A stretch of 28,004 nucleotides of DNA. Origin: Bacilli bacterium (GTDB taxonomy: Bacteria; Bacillota_I; Bacilli_A; RF39; UBA660). The DNA lies in NCBI GenBank assembly GCA_918219625.1, contig CAKJXT010000109.1:1-28004 (forward strand), given 5' to 3'. Position 1 is the first letter of the stretch. Every line of letters begins with the position of its first letter. The position numbers were made by a program, and so were the translations under genes. The notes beneath the pieces were generated by a model. The model was not told where the DNA came from and did not search any database. It saw only the letters and a program-made list of their open reading frames with translations. Shown in pieces: positions 1 through 9,191 of the stretch.

Positions 1-40
1 AATCTAAAATCATTTTAACACAGTAAAAACTTAATAACAA

Positions 41-68
41 TAAAAAATGAAAAGATTAATTATCTTTT
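41..68 (-). terminator. Rho-independent terminator of the first XRE gene
   Basis: On the - strand, AAAAGAT and ATCTTTT (positions 50-56 and 62-68) form a 7-bp A/U stem with a 5-nt loop, followed by C-A and a short T run. It overlaps the stop codon of the gene ending at 56. The stem is weak because it has one G-C pair, so this is a modest call. Confidence 0.4.
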
Positions 69-280
69 TCATTCATTGAATTCCTTGTATCATCATAAAA
101 CAAATAATCAGGCTTAACATTAAAAACTTTAGCGATTTTAACAGCAGTTTCGTAAAGTAACCTTCTCTTTCCATTCTCAAGTTGACAATAAAATGGTTTA
201 CTAATACCAACTTGTTTTGCTACATCAACTAAAGTCATATTATTTTTAATTCTAATTTCTTTCAATTTATTGTACATCAT
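56..280 (-). CDS. XRE-family helix-turn-helix regulator (74 aa)
   Basis: Small single-domain DNA-binding protein, predicted cytoplasmic transcriptional repressor. Residues about 4-60 form a Cro/C1-type HTH: LKEIRIKNNMTLVDVAKQVG followed by a recognition helix (ISKPFYCQLENGKR) and the helix ending PDYLF, typical of the family. The start follows GGAGG with a 4-nt gap; a second ATG one codon later (277) is equally possible. It is divergently oriented from the second XRE gene at 376, and the roughly 95 bp between them carry three operator-like repeats, so auto- or cross-regulation is likely (inference). Phage, plasmid or toxin-antitoxin regulators look like this, but no toxin is visible beside it. 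Confidence 0.85.
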   Translation of the reverse strand: MMYNKLKEIRIKNNMTLVDVAKQVGISKPFYCQLENGKRRLLYETAVKIAKVFNVKPDYLFYDDTRNSMNEKDN

Positions 281-300
281 ACTACCTCCACTATAAAACT

Positions 301-331
301 AGTATACCACAAAGTGCACTATCAGTGTACT
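301..331. promoter_or_regulatory. Tandem operator-like repeats between two XRE genes
   Basis: Three 8-bp near-palindromes lie in register: AGTATACC (301-308), AGTGCACT (313-320, a perfect palindrome) and AGTGTACT (324-331). Their starts are 12 and 11 bp apart, about one helical turn. They sit in the divergent promoter region, and the complement of the first contains a TATACT -10-like element for the - strand gene. Such phased sites are typical of small XRE repressors. That they are bound is inference. Confidence 0.5.
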
Positions 332-375
332 GTCTTTGTCTATTATTTGTGAGAAAATGTAAACAGGAGGCAAAT

Positions 376-606
376 ATGATTGCAAATAAAGACTTACTAA
401 ACCAATATCTCATATTTAGTGACAATATAAAAAAACTAAGAAAAAGAAAAAATTTAACTCAAGAAGAATTAGCAGAACTTGCTGATTTAAGTATTTCATA
501 TGTAAAACAAATAGAATCTTGTAAAGGATATAAGAATCTAACACTTACAACAATGTTAAAACTTTCAAAAGCACTAGATACAACAATAAGTAATTTATTT
601 AAATAG
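376..606 (+). CDS. XRE-family helix-turn-helix regulator (76 aa)
   Basis: Second small Cro/C1-type repressor. The reading frame is open from 325, but the ATG at 376 is preceded by AGGAGG with a good spacing, so this start is preferred. The HTH spans residues about 16-72: IKKLRKRKNLTQEELAELAD, then LSISYVKQIE as the turn and recognition helix, and a final helix with LSKALDTTISNLF. It lacks any extra effector domain. The gene is divergent from the first XRE gene and ends convergently with the DinD-like gene at a shared hairpin. Target and signal are unknown. Confidence 0.85.
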   Translation: MIANKDLLNQYLIFSDNIKKLRKRKNLTQEELAELADLSISYVKQIESCKGYKNLTLTTMLKLSKALDTTISNLFK

Positions 607-627
607 TACATGAGTACTATTTTTTTT
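602..627 (+). terminator. Rho-independent terminator of the second XRE gene
   Basis: AATAGTAC (602-609), loop ATGA, GTACTATT (614-621): a perfect 8-bp stem followed by a T run to 627. The stop codon of the + strand gene is inside the 5' arm, and the 3' arm overlaps the last codons of the convergent - strand gene. Confidence 0.8.
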
Positions 628-1468
628 CAATCTTTTTATTATCAATATATTTATAATTCAAATTATTTTCTTTTGTTATCACTGTTTCACCAAGATTTTT
701 TTCAAAATCATCTCTAGCAGATTTAGCAGCATGTCCACCCAATCTAGCAATTCTTTTATTTTCTTCTAAACCATAAGGTTTATGCTTTTTAGCTAATTCC
801 TTAGTAGCTTCCTCACCTAAATCAGCTAATAATTCCTCCATACGAGACATATTATCTCTTAAAGACTCCTTGCGAAGCCCTTTAAACTCTTTATATTCAC
901 TAGCTTTCATACCTGACCATTCATTATAAATTTCATTCGTTAATATAGCATATTCTTTTCCGTCAATTATTCCATTATCTTTCCAAACATCAGTCAACTC
1001 TTTTCTATCTTGAATACTTTTAATTCTTTGAGAAATCCATTTTTCATCATAACCTTTAGCCCTATATAAATCAATTGATCTTTGAGTAGCAAGTGATGGA
1101 TCAAATACTTCGTTTATTCTCTCACTACCTAGTTTAGCTAACCAAAGTTTTACCGGTTCTGCATTCTTACTAGGGACTGACTCTATAATTCTAAACATTC
1201 CTTCAATATCAACAACATCAGTAATGCGATATTTACCATCTTGAGCTTTTAATTTCAAAGTGTGACAATTTGTCACGGTTTCATTTCCTTCTTCTTTTAA
1301 ACGCTGTTTTAATTTTCTCCAATATGATTGTTTATCCTTACTTTCAGAAACCGCTCCAACCAAATCGACAACACTAACATAATATTTCCCATGTTCCTCA
1401 TCCCAAACAGTTCTTATTGTTTTATCATTAAATAATTTATTAATTAAATACATCTTATCTTGATTCAT
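617..1468 (-). CDS. BRO-N / DinD-like protein
   Basis: 283-aa protein resembling DNA-damage-inducible protein D and BRO-family phage antirepressors. The N-terminal part (about residues 15-115) has the BRO-N pattern: an IRTVWDEEHGKYYVSVVDLV stretch, then SYWRKLKQRL and the YRITDVVDIEGMFRIIESVPS block. The middle (about 120-230) has the DinD-type segment with RSIDLYRAKGYDEKWISQRI. The C-terminus carries NKRIARLGGHAAKSARDDFE, seen in DinD-like proteins. The start follows GAGGAGGAGATT. Such genes are usually found singly or in prophages and respond to DNA damage in E. coli; I see no clear LexA box upstream. With the two XRE genes it may be a small horizontally acquired set (inference). Confidence 0.85.
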   Translation of the reverse strand: MNQDKMYLINKLFNDKTIRTVWDEEHGKYYVSVVDLVGAVSESKDKQSYWRKLKQRLKEEGNETVTNCHTLKLKAQDGKYRITDVVDIEGMFRIIESVPSKNAEPVKLWLAKLGSERINEVFDPSLATQRSIDLYRAKGYDEKWISQRIKSIQDRKELTDVWKDNGIIDGKEYAILTNEIYNEWSGMKASEYKEFKGLRKESLRDNMSRMEELLADLGEEATKELAKKHKPYGLEENKRIARLGGHAAKSARDDFEKNLGETVITKENNLNYKYIDNKKIEKK

Positions 1469-1573
1469 AATCTCCTCCTCTATCTTTATAATTAATAAAA
1501 TAAATCAAATTTATTGCATATTTTCACCCCATAATAAATAATACGAGATAAATTTATAAATTCCTTAAATTAA

Positions 1574-1604
1574 TTAAAAAAAAAGAACTTTTTTCAAAGT
1601 TCTT
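1574..1604 (-). terminator. Rho-independent terminator of the GNAT gene
   Basis: Read on the - strand, AAGAACTT (1604-1597), a 6-nt loop and AAGTTCTT (1590-1583) form an 8-bp stem followed by a run of nine T. Confidence 0.85.
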
Positions 1605-1616
1605 AATCTAACTATA

Positions 1617-2084
1617 TTATTTTTTAATTCTCTTATTATAATAAATTGAATACTCAGAAAAACCATTTTCCTTATAAAATGAAACAGCAGGTTTATTATT
1701 AGGAAATGCCAATAATCTAAGATCTTTTGCACCTATTTCTTTAGCAACCTTCTCAAATTCAGACATTAATTTAGTCGCAACGCCTTTTTTTCTATAAGAA
1801 GAATCAACACACAAATGATTAATATAAGCAACTTTTTCCTTATACCACCATTCATCATCAGGAACATTTCCATCAATAAAACCTACAATTTTATTATCAT
1901 CTTCCATAACAAAGAATATATTGCTTTTAGATCTTATTCTTTTTTTTAATTTTTTTCTTCCCTCTTCTGTATCATAGCAATGACTTACTAAATTATTATC
2001 AAAAACAACTTCAGCATCTTCTAACTGCAATTGTAATCTCAATATATCTTCAAAATCACTTATTAATACTTTTCTTATTTCCAT
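1617..2084 (-). CDS. GNAT-family N-acetyltransferase
   Basis: 155-aa single-domain acetyltransferase, cytoplasmic, predicted to transfer an acetyl group from acetyl-CoA to an amine. Residues about 1-60 give the N-terminal strand and helix pair, NIFFVMEDDNKIVGFIDG the central beta hairpin, YINHLCVDSSYRKKGVATKLM the strand with the acetyl-CoA pyrophosphate loop (RKKGVA), and LLAFPNNKPAVSFYKENGF the final helix. The length is normal. It resembles the AAC(6')/RimI-like group, but the substrate cannot be read from the sequence. Start ATG after AGGAGAGTGATTTATA. It is monocistronic, with its own terminator downstream. Confidence 0.88.
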   Translation of the reverse strand: MEIRKVLISDFEDILRLQLQLEDAEVVFDNNLVSHCYDTEEGRKKLKKRIRSKSNIFFVMEDDNKIVGFIDGNVPDDEWWYKEKVAYINHLCVDSSYRKKGVATKLMSEFEKVAKEIGAKDLRLLAFPNNKPAVSFYKENGFSEYSIYYNKRIKK

Positions 2085-2136
2085 TATAAATCACTCTCCT
2101 GCAATTTATTATATTACATACATTAATCAAAATCAA

Positions 2137-2161
2137 CAAAAAAAGAACTATAAAAGTTCTT
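2137..2161 (-). terminator. Terminator of the tRNA transcription unit
   Basis: On the - strand, AAGAACT (2161-2155), loop TTTAT, AGTTCTT (2149-2143), then a T run. It lies 12 nt beyond the CCA end of tRNA-Ile. Confidence 0.85.
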
Positions 2162-2172
2162 ATAATCCAATA

Positions 2173-2249
<77 letters not shown>

Positions 2250-2267
2250 AGAAAACATTACTACTAA

Positions 2268-2296
2268 AGTATACATAATTTTAATAAATAATGCAA
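2268..2296 (-). promoter_or_regulatory. Promoter of tRNA-Ile
   Basis: On the - strand, TTGCAT (2296-2291), a 17-nt spacer, then TATACT (2273-2268). It sits about 20 nt upstream of the mature 5' end, so tRNA-Ile can be transcribed separately from tRNA-Lys. Confidence 0.7.
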
Positions 2297-2325
2297 TACC
2301 TTTTTGTAACTTTTTAAAAAATAAA

Positions 2326-2401
2326 TGGTGGACTGTTAGGGACTCGAACCCTAGACCCACTGATTAAGAGTCAGTTGCTCTACCAACTGAGCTAACAGTC
2401 C
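2326..2401 (-). tRNA. tRNA-Lys(CTT)
   Basis: Cloverleaf on the - strand. The acceptor GGACTGT pairs perfectly with ACAGTCC, the anticodon loop is CTCTTAA (anticodon CTT, codon AAG), the T arm is CTAGGGTTCGAGTCCCTA, the discriminator is A, and CCA is encoded at 2328-2326. Confidence 0.96.
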
Positions 2402-2422
2402 ATTCAAAAAAAGAACAAATAT

Positions 2423-2451
2423 AATATATCATAAAATTATTTAAACTACAA
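2423..2451 (-). promoter_or_regulatory. Promoter of tRNA-Lys
   Basis: TTGTAG (2451-2446), 17-nt spacer, TATATT (2428-2423) on the - strand. The predicted start is about 15 nt before the mature tRNA 5' end. Confidence 0.65.
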
Positions 2452-2484
2452 GACATTTTTTATTTTTTTTAAAAAATCTTTATA

Positions 2485-2513
2485 TTGATTTATACTCAAA
2501 ATTATTATAAAAT
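2485..2513 (+). promoter_or_regulatory. Promoter of the phosphoketolase gene
   Basis: TTGATT (2485-2490), 17-nt spacer, TAAAAT (2508-2513). It lies about 34 nt before the start codon. The region is very AT-rich, so other hexamer choices exist. Confidence 0.45.
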
Positions 2514-2546
2514 AGTATATAGTAAAAGAATAATATGGAGGGTAAC

Positions 2547-4910
2547 ATGAATATAGAAGAAAAACAACCATTAACAGTTGACTATCTAAGAAGAATGGAT
2601 GCATATTGGAGAGCTGCCAACTACCTATCAGCAGCGCAACTATACCTATTAGACAATCCATTATTAGAGCAACCATTAAAAAAAGAACACATAAAGAAAA
2701 AAATAGTTGGTCACTGGGGAACTGTACCAGGACAAAACTTTATTTATGTTCACCTAAATAGAATAATAAAAAAATATGACTTAAATATGATATATATATC
2801 AGGTCCAGGACATGGAGGAAATGGAATTGTATCAAACACTTATCTAGAAGGAACATACAGTGAAATCTATCCTTATATTAGTGAAGATAAACAAGGATTA
2901 AAACGCCTATTTAAACAATTCTCTTTTCCAGGAGGAATCTCATCACATGTCGCACCAGAAACACCAGGATCAATTCATGAAGGCGGAGAACTAGGATACT
3001 CACTCGCACATGCATTCGGAAGTGTATTCGATAATAAAGACTTAATTACTGCTTGTGTTGTAGGAGATGGAGAATCAGAAACCGCTACCCTAGCCTCATC
3101 TTGGCACAGCCTAAAATTCTTAAATCCAAAAACAGACGGAGCAGTACTTCCAATACTACACCTAAATGGATACAAAATTTCAAATCCAACAATAATGTCT
3201 AGAATGACACACGAAGAAATGGATTCTTTCTTCCACGGATATGGATGGAAACCATACTATGTTGAAGGAAGCCAACCAATGATAATGCATGCTGAAATGG
3301 CAAAAACACTAGACAAAGTAATAAATGATATAAAAGAAATACAATATAAAGTAAGAAATTTAAACTCAAAAGAAAAATTTTACTGGCCAGTAATTGTACT
3401 TAGAACTCCAAAAGGATGGACAGGTCCAAAAATAGTAGATGAAAAACAAATAGAAGGAACATTCAGAGCTCATCAAGTACCAGTAGATATGTCAAAAGAA
3501 GAACACTTAAACATACTATATAATTGGTTAAAAAGTTATAGACCAGAAGAACTATTTGATGAAAATGGAAAATTAGTAGAAAAATTAAAAGCTTTAGCGC
3601 CTACTGGTAACATGAGAATGAGCGCTAATCCTAATACAAACCCTGGAGTACCAAAAGTATTAAATCTACCAGATATAACTAAGTATGAAGTAAGAGTTAA
3701 AAATCCAGGAGAAACAGTTAAACAAGACATGATTGAACTTGGAAACTATATAAGAGATGTATTTAAATTAAATCCAGATAACTTTAGAATATTTGGACCA
3801 GACGAAACAATGTCAAATAGATTAAACCATGTATTTGAAGCAACAAATAGAACTTGGAATATACCAATGTTAGAAAATGATGAATTCTTAGCAAGCGATG
3901 GTAGAGTAATGGATTCAATGTTAAATGAAAATCTATGTGAAGGATGGCTTGAAGGATATACACTAACAGGAAGACATGGAATGTTCGCTAGCTACGAAGC
4001 ATTTATAAGAATAGTTGATGGAATGACTAGCCAACACGCTAAATGGTTAAAAATGACTAAAGAAATACCTTGGAGAAAAGATATACCATCACTAAACTAT
4101 ATTCTAACATCAAACGTATGGCAACAAGATCATAACGGATATACACACCAAGAACCAGGATTCCTAGACCATCTAGCAAATAAAAAATCAAATATAATTA
4201 ACCTATTCCTTCCACCAGACGCAAATACATTACTAGTAACATTTGATAACTGTTTAAAATCAAGGCAAAAAATAAATGCAATAGTCGCATCTAAACATCC
4301 AACAAATCAATGGTTAACACTAGAACAAGCAAAACTACACTTTAAACAAGGAATAAGTATATGGGAATTCGCAAGTAATGACTACATGGAAGATCCAGAC
4401 ATAATACTAGCTTGTGCAGGATCAACTCCAACACTAGAAGCACTAGCTGCAACAACTATAATAAGAGAATATATCCCAAATATAAAAATAAGATTTATAA
4501 ATGTAATAAATCTAATGAAACTACAAGATAGAAAACTAAATGAAAACGGACTAACAAATGAAGAATTTGATATGATGTTTACAAAAAACAAACCAGTTAT
4601 ATTTGTAAACCATGGATATCCTGCTTTAATAAAACAATTACTATTTGAAAGAACAAACAAAAACATTAAAGTATTAGGATACCTTGAAGAAGGATCTATA
4701 ACTACTCCATTTGACATGAGAGTACAAAATAAAATCGATAGATTCCATATAGTTATAGAAATGGTTAAAAAACTTTCAAATCTAAACAACACAGGAGCAC
4801 ATATAATACAACAAATGAACAATAAATTAATAAAACATAAAGAATATATAAAAGAATATGGAATAGATATGGAAGAAATAAGAAATTGGGAATATAAGAA
4901 AAATTCATAG
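2547..4910 (+). CDS. xfp: Xylulose-5-phosphate/fructose-6-phosphate phosphoketolase
   Basis: Thiamine-diphosphate enzyme that splits xylulose-5-P (and often fructose-6-P) with phosphate to acetyl-phosphate plus glyceraldehyde-3-P or erythrose-4-P; it is the key enzyme of phosphoketolase fermentation in the cytoplasm. The family hallmarks are visible: GHWGTVPG near residue 55, ISGPGHGG near 86, the SFPGGISSHVAPETPGSIHEGGE block, VVGDGESETATLASSWHS (ThDP/Mg site), ENDEFLASDGRVMDSMLNE and GWLEGYTLTGRHGMF. The length of 787 aa is normal. The frame is open from 2535, but GGAGG at 2537-2541 is the ribosome binding site, so the ATG at 2547 is the start. It is monocistronic with its own promoter and terminator. 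Together with CTP synthase and peptidoglycan genes it is ordinary core metabolism; the organism probably ferments sugars through acetyl-P. Confidence 0.97.
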   Translation: MNIEEKQPLTVDYLRRMDAYWRAANYLSAAQLYLLDNPLLEQPLKKEHIKKKIVGHWGTVPGQNFIYVHLNRIIKKYDLNMIYISGPGHGGNGIVSNTYLEGTYSEIYPYISEDKQGLKRLFKQFSFPGGISSHVAPETPGSIHEGGELGYSLAHAFGSVFDNKDLITACVVGDGESETATLASSWHSLKFLNPKTDGAVLPILHLNGYKISNPTIMSRMTHEEMDSFFHGYGWKPYYVEGSQPMIMHAEMAKTLDKVINDIKEIQYKVRNLNSKEKFYWPVIVLRTPKGWTGPKIVDEKQIEGTFRAHQVPVDMSKEEHLNILYNWLKSYRPEELFDENGKLVEKLKALAPTGNMRMSANPNTNPGVPKVLNLPDITKYEVRVKNPGETVKQDMIELGNYIRDVFKLNPDNFRIFGPDETMSNRLNHVFEATNRTWNIPMLENDEFLASDGRVMDSMLNENLCEGWLEGYTLTGRHGMFASYEAFIRIVDGMTSQHAKWLKMTKEIPWRKDIPSLNYILTSNVWQQDHNGYTHQEPGFLDHLANKKSNIINLFLPPDANTLLVTFDNCLKSRQKINAIVASKHPTNQWLTLEQAKLHFKQGISIWEFASNDYMEDPDIILACAGSTPTLEALAATTIIREYIPNIKIRFINVINLMKLQDRKLNENGLTNEEFDMMFTKNKPVIFVNHGYPALIKQLLFERTNKNIKVLGYLEEGSITTPFDMRVQNKIDRFHIVIEMVKKLSNLNNTGAHIIQQMNNKLIKHKEYIKEYGIDMEEIRNWEYKKNS

Positions 4911-4930
4911 AATAATCTATGAATTTTTTT
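4901..4930 (+). terminator. Bidirectional terminator between xfp and the rubrerythrin gene
   Basis: AAATTCATAGA (4901-4911), loop ATAA, TCTATGAATTT (4916-4926): a perfect 11-bp stem with T runs in both orientations. It overlaps the xfp stop codon and lies directly after the convergent rubrerythrin gene. Confidence 0.9.
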
Positions 4931-5468
4931 AATAATTATTTGCTTTTAATTCAAAATAACTCTTTGGATGAGCACATACAGGACATACTTCTGGAGCCTT
5001 CTTACCAACTACAACATGTCCACAATTTCTACAAATCCAAATACATTCTTCATCACGAGAGAATACAACTTCATCATCAATATTTTTAAGCAATTGTCTA
5101 AATCTTTCTTCATGATGTTTCTCAATAGCACCTACTTGTCTAAACTTAAGAGCTAAAGCCTTAAATCCTTCTTCTTCAGCAGTTTTAGCAAATTCTTCAT
5201 ACATATCAGTCCACTCATAGTTTTCACCATCAGCAGCTTCTTTTAGATTACTAACAGTATCAGGAATAATACCATCATGTAATTCCTTATACCACATTTT
5301 AGCGTGTTCTTTTTCATTATTTGCAGTTTCTTCAAATAAAGCAGCTATTTGTTCATAACCATCCTTTTTAGCCTTAGAAGCAAAATAAGTATACTTATTT
5401 CTAGCTTGAGATTCACCTGCAAAAGCCTTCATTAAATTTTGTTCTGTTTTTGATCCTTTTATATCCAT
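4929..5468 (-). CDS. rbr: Rubrerythrin
   Basis: 179-aa non-haem di-iron peroxidase of anaerobes that reduces hydrogen peroxide using a rubredoxin domain. The N-terminal ferritin-like four-helix domain (about 1-140) shows the iron ligands in [29 protein letters not shown] and [11 protein letters not shown]. The C-terminal rubredoxin domain has two cysteine pairs, C146-x2-C149 and C162-x2-C165. It starts 6 nt after the D-Ala-D-Ala ligase stop codon with AGGATAGGATATT upstream, so it is the last gene of that operon. It points to an anaerobe that meets occasional oxygen. Length and motifs are complete. Confidence 0.96.
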   Translation of the reverse strand: MDIKGSKTEQNLMKAFAGESQARNKYTYFASKAKKDGYEQIAALFEETANNEKEHAKMWYKELHDGIIPDTVSNLKEAADGENYEWTDMYEEFAKTAEEEGFKALALKFRQVGAIEKHHEERFRQLLKNIDDEVVFSRDEECIWICRNCGHVVVGKKAPEVCPVCAHPKSYFELKANNY

Positions 5469-5474
5469 AATATC

Positions 5475-6680
5475 CTATCCTTTCAATTTCCCTTTTGATC
5501 CTTTTGATCCATCAAAATTACTTAATATATTAGTATCAAATGAATATGTTTTATTACTTCTATTTTTAAAATCTTTTATAGCTATGTTAATCATTTCATC
5601 AAGTAATTTAGGATATGATTTACCAACTGGCTCCCATAAATAGAATGATAAGCTTCCTGGAATTGTATTTGGTTCATTAACATAAAACTTATTATGTTTC
5701 TTATCAATTAAATAATCAATTCTACAAACCCCACCTAAGTTAAGAGTTCTAAACACTTTCTTAGATGTCTCTTTAATCTCTTCAGTCATCTTATCACTAA
5801 TTCTTGCAGGAATAATTCTACTAGCGCTAGCCATTCCCTTAGAACCAGTTGATTTAACACCTTTAACGCCTTTAGTTTTACCATTACCTAAATACTTATC
5901 TTGATAAGATAATATCTCATCAGATCCCATTACTTCTTCTAATACACCAACTTGTTGGCTTTCATAATTACCCAAAACACTGCAATTAACTTCGACCATG
6001 TTTTGAATAACTTTCTCAACAACAATCTTATTATCATAATTAATAGCGTCCTCTATAGCAGTAGCCAATTCATCATTATTATGAGCAATACTAATACCTA
6101 TACTACTCCCAAGATTTGCAGGCTTAACTATAACCGGAAAACCTAATTTATTAATATTCTTAAATATTTCCTCTCTTATACTATAGTAATCACAATCAAA
6201 GAACCAAGTATAAGGTACAATTGGAATACCTGCACTTTCAAAAACTTGTTTCATGACAACTTTATCTTGTCCAAGAGCAGCACCAATTACTCTACATCCA
6301 ACATATGGAACACCAACAGTATCTAAATAACCTTGTAAAGTACCATCTTCAACATTAACACCATGAACAATTGGAAAAGCAATATCAATTTCAGCAATAT
6401 CTCTTCTAAATAATCCAGTAGTATTAACTAAAAAATACCTACCATGCTTCTTACATAAAGTAACCTTTTTAGCATACCTTCTAAGTAATTCCATATCTTT
6501 ATAAATTTGAATATCCATAAGCATACGACCTGTATACCACACTCTATTCTTATCTATATAAATAGGAATAATATCATACTTATTAGTATCCATATTATTA
6601 ATTGCTTGAATTGCAGAAATAATACTTACTTCATGTTCAACTGTCTCTCCACCAAATATAACTCCAACTTTTATCTTCAC
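5475..6680 (-). CDS. ddl: D-alanine--D-alanine ligase
   Basis: ATP-grasp ligase making the D-Ala-D-Ala dipeptide of peptidoglycan. GVIFGGETVEHEVSIISA at the N-terminus, FPIVHGVNVEDGTLQGYLD, VKPANLGSSIGIS, the omega-loop region (SYQDKYLG) and CRIDYLIDKKHNKFYVNEPN with the Mg-binding E and N are all present. At 401 aa it is somewhat longer than many homologues: a Lys/Gly/Ser-rich insertion follows KYLG, and the C-terminus ends in a short GSKGSKGKLKG tail. The start is GTG overlapping the hydrolase stop by one base (TAGTG), with AGGAG inside the end of the upstream gene, so translation is probably coupled. D-Ala rather than D-Lac specificity is inferred from overall similarity. Confidence 0.94.
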   Translation of the reverse strand: MKIKVGVIFGGETVEHEVSIISAIQAINNMDTNKYDIIPIYIDKNRVWYTGRMLMDIQIYKDMELLRRYAKKVTLCKKHGRYFLVNTTGLFRRDIAEIDIAFPIVHGVNVEDGTLQGYLDTVGVPYVGCRVIGAALGQDKVVMKQVFESAGIPIVPYTWFFDCDYYSIREEIFKNINKLGFPVIVKPANLGSSIGISIAHNNDELATAIEDAINYDNKIVVEKVIQNMVEVNCSVLGNYESQQVGVLEEVMGSDEILSYQDKYLGNGKTKGVKGVKSTGSKGMASASRIIPARISDKMTEEIKETSKKVFRTLNLGGVCRIDYLIDKKHNKFYVNEPNTIPGSLSFYLWEPVGKSYPKLLDEMINIAIKDFKNRSNKTYSFDTNILSNFDGSKGSKGKLKG

Positions 6681-7414
6681 TATTTATCAACTCCTAAAAA
6701 ACTTCTTAAAACATTAACGGTTTGGCCTAATCTTTCTAAATATGCATAATGAGTACAACCATCATACACAACTATACCTGCATCCTTAATTAATTTTTCA
6801 AGTTCATATCCTCTACTAATTGAAACTGCAGTATCATTAGTACCCCATATAAGTAATGTTGGACATTTAATTTTTTTTACATCCTCAGTAACATCTAAAT
6901 TGACATGTTTAACTAGAATGTCTCTCATAACCCCACTAGCATTCCTATAATCAGTAGAACCCATATGTTTCTTTACAACATTCTCTAACTTATTAACAAC
7001 AGGAACATTCTTCATAAACTTTAAAACTTTCACTTTAAAAGATACCTTTGTAATCTCACGACAATATGGTCCCGCTAGACTAACCAATTTTTTTGCACCA
7101 TACTTACTAGCATATATATAACCTATTTTACCGCCAAAAGAATGTCCTATAATAATAGGATTCTTAACATTTAATTCTTCCAAAGCCTCATGAATAAGAT
7201 CAACAAAATCATAACATGACCATACACTAGTTGGCTCATCACTCCTGCCAAATCCAGGAAAATCAAATATAATAATATCAAAATCTTTTTGAAGATTATC
7301 ACCAATAGGCTTCATCATTTCAATATTTTGACCCCATCCATGAAGTAAAACTATACTTTGTCCTTTAGAATTACCATACCTTTCATAATTTAAATTAATA
7401 CCTCGTATTTTCAT
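6680..7414 (-). CDS. Alpha/beta hydrolase
   Basis: 244-aa serine hydrolase of the alpha/beta fold. The oxyanion motif LHGWGQ is near residues 24-29, DFPGFGRSDEP follows, the nucleophile elbow GHSFGG has Ser92, the acid strand is LLIWGTNDTAVS and the catalytic His is in GCTHYAYLE near the C-terminus. The frame is open to 7474, but the ATG at 7414, after GGTGATGGT and just downstream of an extended -10 element, is the likely start. It is followed by ddl with a one-base overlap, so the two are cotranscribed. The substrate is unknown; esterase or lipase-like activity is the usual annotation. There is no signal peptide with the chosen start. Confidence 0.88.
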   Translation of the reverse strand: MKIRGINLNYERYGNSKGQSIVLLHGWGQNIEMMKPIGDNLQKDFDIIIFDFPGFGRSDEPTSVWSCYDFVDLIHEALEELNVKNPIIIGHSFGGKIGYIYASKYGAKKLVSLAGPYCREITKVSFKVKVLKFMKNVPVVNKLENVVKKHMGSTDYRNASGVMRDILVKHVNLDVTEDVKKIKCPTLLIWGTNDTAVSISRGYELEKLIKDAGIVVYDGCTHYAYLERLGQTVNVLRSFLGVDK

Positions 7415-7432
7415 ACCATCACCATATAATAA

Positions 7433-7441
7433 ATTATAGCA
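7433..7441 (-). promoter_or_regulatory. Extended -10 promoter of the hydrolase-ddl-rbr operon
   Basis: On the - strand GTGCTATAAT, with TATAAT at 7438-7433 and TG one base upstream, sits between the pyrG terminator and the hydrolase start. No good -35 is visible. The same ten bases occur at the pyrG promoter. Confidence 0.45.
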
Positions 7442-7442
7442 C

Positions 7443-7472
7443 AAAAAAGAAGACTTATAAATATAAATCTTC
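7443..7472 (-). terminator. Rho-independent terminator of pyrG
   Basis: GAAGATTTATA (7472-7462), a 2-nt-centred loop, TATAAGTCTTC (7459-7449) with one G.U pair, then a T run. It separates pyrG from the hydrolase operon. Confidence 0.85.
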
Positions 7473-7478
7473 AAATAT

Positions 7479-9127
<1,649 letters not shown>

Positions 9128-9137
9128 GCTCTTCTTA

Positions 9138-9146
9138 ATTATAGCA
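9138..9146 (-). promoter_or_regulatory. pyrG promoter (extended -10)
   Basis: TATAAT (9143-9138) preceded by TGC. The predicted start near 9131-9129 gives a transcript beginning around GAGCC, only a few bases before the attenuator stem. The -35 region is poor. Confidence 0.55.
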
Positions 9147-9191
9147 CTTTAATAAATTCATTAAAATACTTTTTAAATCATTTTTTAAAAT

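Noticed and set aside
1469..1573. LexA/SOS box upstream of the DinD-like gene
   Set aside because: No GAAC...GTTC-type palindrome was seen; regulation by DNA damage is therefore not supported here.
2446..2676. Open frame antisense to the start of xfp
   Set aside because: No ribosome binding site, opposite to a clear gene, hydrophobic composition typical of an antisense shadow.
4382..4822. 146-codon frame antisense to the end of xfp
   Set aside because: Fully inside the phosphoketolase gene and without recognisable content.
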